DNA of 64,000 nt, from positions 18,497,888 to 18,561,887 of the forward strand of contig CM034406.1 in assembly GCA_019925095.2 (NCBI GenBank), given 5' to 3'. Below the pieces are notes generated by a model. The model was given only the letters and a program-made list of their open reading frames with translations. It was not told the origin of the DNA and ran no database searches. Shown piece by piece: positions 12,850 to 64,000 of the stretch. Positions within the stretch are counted from its first letter, which is position 1. Each line of letters begins with the position of its first letter. Made by a program: the position numbers and the translations under genes. The stretch comes from Dendrolimus kikuchii. Its lineage: Eukaryota; Arthropoda; Insecta; Lepidoptera; Lasiocampidae.

Positions 12850-14040
12850 ATGTATGGGATGTGTCAGCCATACAGCCGTATTTGAGATGCGACAGCAATT
12901 ACGCTAATAAAGCATGTCAATTCTATTATTGTGGTTTTCTAACTGCATACCATACTGTTATACAATTTGAAAACCTAGCACATAATATTTGAAATTAGGC
13001 ATTTGCTGATGTGTTGTCCTTGGGAAAAAATGTGAAGACTGCATTAAAATTTAAAATCGCCTGCAATAAGCTTAATAGGTTTTAAATGGTATATAATTGA
13101 AATTCATATTTTTTTGTGCTGTGGTTAAAAAATTTCTTGGAATGCACCTGCTAGGTTTTGAAATTGCACAGCTGATTTAATATTTATTATCTAATATCAT
13201 ATATTTGTTTTAGTGTAGCCGAGGAGAATATTCGTTTTGAAATATTATATATATATAGCTATTGTATTACGCATATCACTAATGATAAAAACATAACGCG
13301 TTTAATTTTTCTATACTATTATAAAAAGCAGCACGCTGTAAATGACTGCATTAGCTAATTAATTGAATAACGTTGAGTTAAAAAAAAAAATAAACACAGA
13401 AAGGACATTGGAACTCTTATAAAAAATAATATTATTTAAAATTTCTTAAAAACCTTTGAATACTAGAAATCGAAGCATTAGCTCGTCACATCATTTATCG
13501 AATCAAAGTAAAAAAATCTATATTAAAAAAAATATACAAACTTAATTTAGTTATATATAATACAAATTAGCCGATTCTTTTAAAAGCTGAATCAAAATCT
13601 TACAACAAACAAACCTATTTCGAAATCATTTTTATATGCAATAGAGAAATATTTTAAACCAATACGTGCTATCACAACTTCAGGCAAGCGTTACTCTCAG
13701 CTTTGGATAATTTAAAAAAAAAAACTAAAGGAAATAATAAAATTATTTCCAGTCATCCAAATGATAAAATAAAACTAGGAATAAAATTATTGTTACATAT
13801 GAATACACCATCTTGAATTTTCATAAAACATGTACAGCAACTGTTCAAAATATAATAATTACCGACCATGACCGACCCGGGATACGTATCTTATCCTATC
13901 GCTACAATCTTAAATTATTCATACAAAATTTCTCTCTTAACGAGAAACTCATTGACCATTGTCTATGGTCCCGCAACTAATTTATAAATAAAGAGAGATA
14001 GAGGAACTATGAGTGGGAGTTACACTATACCACACATATA
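12850..14040. other. AT-rich DNA downstream of sno
   Basis: No coding exon seen. It may include the distal sno 3' UTR, whose end I cannot place. Confidence 0.5.
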
Positions 14041-14044
14041 TACC

Positions 14045-14630
14045 GTAGAGACTTTTACGGTCCTTATTTGAGACCGTTGCGATCTGAATTTGAGACCATT
14101 ACGGTACCACTTAAGACCGTGGCAGTTTACATCTAAAACAGAGGCTGCTTCATTCGAGGAAACTACAACATCACGAGCTACCGTCTCGGTCTTAAATTAA
14201 GGCGCTCAAGTTTTATTTGACATAGTTACATCATTACAAAATACCGTCGCAGTTCAATTTGAGTCCATTACGGAATCATTTAAGACCGTGGCAGTTCCCA
14301 CATAAAACAATGACAGTTTCATTCGGGGATACTACAAATTCATGAGATAACATCTTAATCTTCAATTAAGACCCTGGAGTTTCATCTGAGATAGCTACAA
14401 CACTACAAAAGACCGTCGCAGATTCATTTGTGACCGTATTAGTTCAGTTTGAGACCATTACGGTCTTCATATAAAGCTCGTCAATGTCATTTGAGACGAG
14501 TACAACTTAATTTGAGACCGTGGCGGTATCACTCAAAACCGTTAGGGTATATTTAAGACCGTGGCGATTTAAAAGTCCAACTTAGCTTTAATTAAGAACA
14601 CCGCAGTTCCACTTGAGACTTTTGTGGCGT

Positions 14631-14655
<25 letters not shown>
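14045..14655 (-). repeat. degenerate satellite in sno 3' UTR
   Basis: An array of diverged units about 20-24 bp long built around the plus-strand phrase 'tttgagaccgt' (minus ACGGTCTCAAA) alternating with 'gtggcagtt'. A higher-order pattern repeats the phrase 'gag(a/t)ccattacgg' at 14092, 14261 and 14451. The array overlaps the last four sno codons and the stop codon and probably forms the start of the 3' UTR. Confidence 0.75.
14212..14217 (-). promoter_or_regulatory. sno: candidate polyadenylation signal for sno
   Basis: Minus-strand AATAAA about 415 bp downstream of the stop codon, inside the satellite array. It is the first such hexamer I noticed downstream of the stop. AATAAA is common by chance in AT-rich DNA. 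Confidence 0.3.
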
Positions 14656-62538
<47,883 letters not shown>

Positions 62539-62756
62539 CTAGAATAAGAAATACAAATTACGTGTCACGTTGTTTGTCCGCGGTGGACTCCTAAACTACT
62601 TGACCGATTTCAATCAAATTTGCACACCGTGTGCAGTTTGATCCGACTTGAGAGATAGGATAGCTCACATTTGGACCCGGTACGTGGCGCTGGAATCGGG
62701 TTCTAAATTTTATTTCTTCAGGGCAGAACAACGTCTGCCGGGACAGCTAGTAGTTT

Positions 62757-63030
62757 AAATAGAGGACTGCAGAATGCTAATATTTAAAAAAAATTATGCA
62801 TAAAGATACATTAAATCAATAAAAAAAAAGCATTACACACACTACCATGTATTTGACATACACACGCATATATACTCTTTTGTTTATCGTTAAAGTCAAA
62901 TTAACAGTGTAGCCTTGGCGAAATCTGTGATTATAGAAGTATAGTCTTTGACAACAGAACCTTAATAATGTTCAAACTTATAATTTAAATTAATTATTAT
63001 GGTCGAATTTCCATCAATGAGCGACCACTA
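62757..63030 (-). repeat. uninterrupted element F/G
   Basis: Contains both halves that are separated at 25785-25918 and 26637-27238. Confidence 0.7.
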
Positions 63031-63189
63031 GTTATAATTATTACTTGAAATAGACAAAAGTAGCGAAATTTCTAAGTCAAGTATAGTATTCCATGTATAA
63101 CAGTTACATCAATACGTATTATAAGAAGCGCGCAGATTTGCCGATGGCCACTCCTACCACGTCCAACAACTGCGACTCGCGGCCTTCTA

Positions 63190-63418
63190 ACAGCGCGGTC
63201 CAAAATGCTCTGTTAGCCGTTCCACAAGGCGACCGCGGTCGTTGTGGTCCAAACGTCACTAATGACGTCATCATTTTCGATCACACAACGCTCACAAGGA
63301 CTCATGTCAAGAGGTGGGTCGAACAGCTTTTCCATTTGGGTTTACGATTGTAACGCCGCCAACCAAGTGGAAGGGGAAATATCGCGGTTTATGTGAGTCT
63401 CTAATGGAACGTAGCCTA
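63190..63418 (+). mobile_element. palindromic MITE B (copy 4)
   Basis: Ends in ctaatggaacgtagcc; the left end is degenerate. Confidence 0.75.
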
Positions 63419-63629
63419 ATTTTTGCGCTGGCAACTGAGTAATTAATTAATTTTTTTGCTTAAAGACATAACTTTTTTTCAATGTATGTATGCGATACAT
63501 TGTGTTGCGGAGACAGGATAAATAATTAAAACAGCCGAAATTTCAAAGCCTGTCCTTCCTTGTAATCGATGTACAGAGCGAGAAAGAGTTATGACGGTGG
63601 ATACAAAAAAAGGCTGTTAATATTAAACG

Positions 63630-63800
63630 CCTGTAAAATGCATGTAGTCACAATTGGTATGGTCAATTTGGCAGGCGCTTCTTAACACATTGAGAGCTCG
63701 TCTGCAACATCACGTGTTGTGCTATGACGATCTGACCGATAACGGCCTTGATATGGATCTCATCGACTTCAACTGTCCGGCCAGGGGCCTAATTCTACTA
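63630..63800 (+). other. short open plus-strand segment of unknown origin
   Basis: An open frame of about 55 codons without an ATG includes LNTLRARLQHHVLCYDDL and GLDMDLIDFNCP. Its composition looks coding, and it is cut off at about 63780 by the 'ggggcctaattctact' repeat start also seen near 6959. It could be a transposase remnant or an exon of another gene; I do not recognise it. Confidence 0.3.
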
Positions 63801-64000
63801 CTACTAAAGTATTGAGTAACGATTGCGATAGTATCAAAAATTCTTATTCTACAAAATCCACGATCACTTCTCAAAACCAGACTGACCAGAAAGAAAGAAC
63901 GCCTTTGTTCAAAAAATTTCAGTTATTTTTGTTTATAACTTTTTATTTTTCATTTTACGATAAAAAGTAATAAAAATAAAGTTATAGACAATTTAATTTG

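Noticed and set aside
12568..12885. A 105-codon plus-strand gene
   Set aside because: It coincides with MITE B and recurs in other copies with different breaks.

Overview
This is a 64 kb window of an animal nuclear genome, most likely a moth or butterfly (Lepidoptera). The base composition is AT-rich, the gene is split into many short GT-AG exons, and the spaces between exons are packed with interspersed repeats. These include a tRNA-derived SINE with A and B boxes, many 5'-truncated copies of one non-LTR retrotransposon ending in a (TATG)n tail, several families of short inverted-repeat elements, and solo LTRs. Repeats carrying the phrase 'cgcgacttcgtccgcgtg' look typical of Lepidoptera. No bacterial operon, CRISPR array, rRNA gene or convincing tRNA gene is present.

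One host gene dominates the window. It is the minus-strand strawberry notch (sno/SBNO) gene, a conserved helicase-like nuclear regulator linked to Notch and EGFR signalling. I could place 25 coding exons from about 62538 (5' side) down to the stop codon at 14631. Reading phases match across every junction except around one missing exon. In order the exons encode an N-terminal linker (62.5-54.4 kb), the ATPase half with Walker [12 protein letters not shown] and DECH box (53.5-41.5 kb), an acidic/lysine-rich linker (39.9-36.5 kb), the C-terminal helicase half (35.8-29.8 kb), and the conserved SBNO C-terminal region (25.7-14.6 kb). The first exon(s), start codon and promoter are not seen and probably lie beyond the right edge.

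The most notable observation is inside the gene. The conserved exon expected between 30215 (end of the RTHRSNQ exon) and 29866 (start of the DFFQDV exon), about 60 residues, is absent. That space holds a roughly 295 bp fragment of a repeat whose second copy lies at 60.75-61.02 kb, and the repeat abuts the truncated exon where a splice donor should be. Either this allele is damaged or internally deleted, or the assembly is wrong here. Other structures tied to the gene are decayed tandem copies of exon 2, a stop codon and 3' UTR embedded in a degenerate satellite, a strict 20 bp minisatellite with 220/260 bp higher-order repeats, a nearly AG-free trinucleotide tract just before an acceptor site, and an abundant element with an acceptor-like T-rich...TGCAG at both ends.

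The left 14 kb, downstream of sno, holds no recognisable host gene, only repeats and unassigned AT-rich DNA. The extreme right holds repeats and a short open plus-strand segment of unknown origin.
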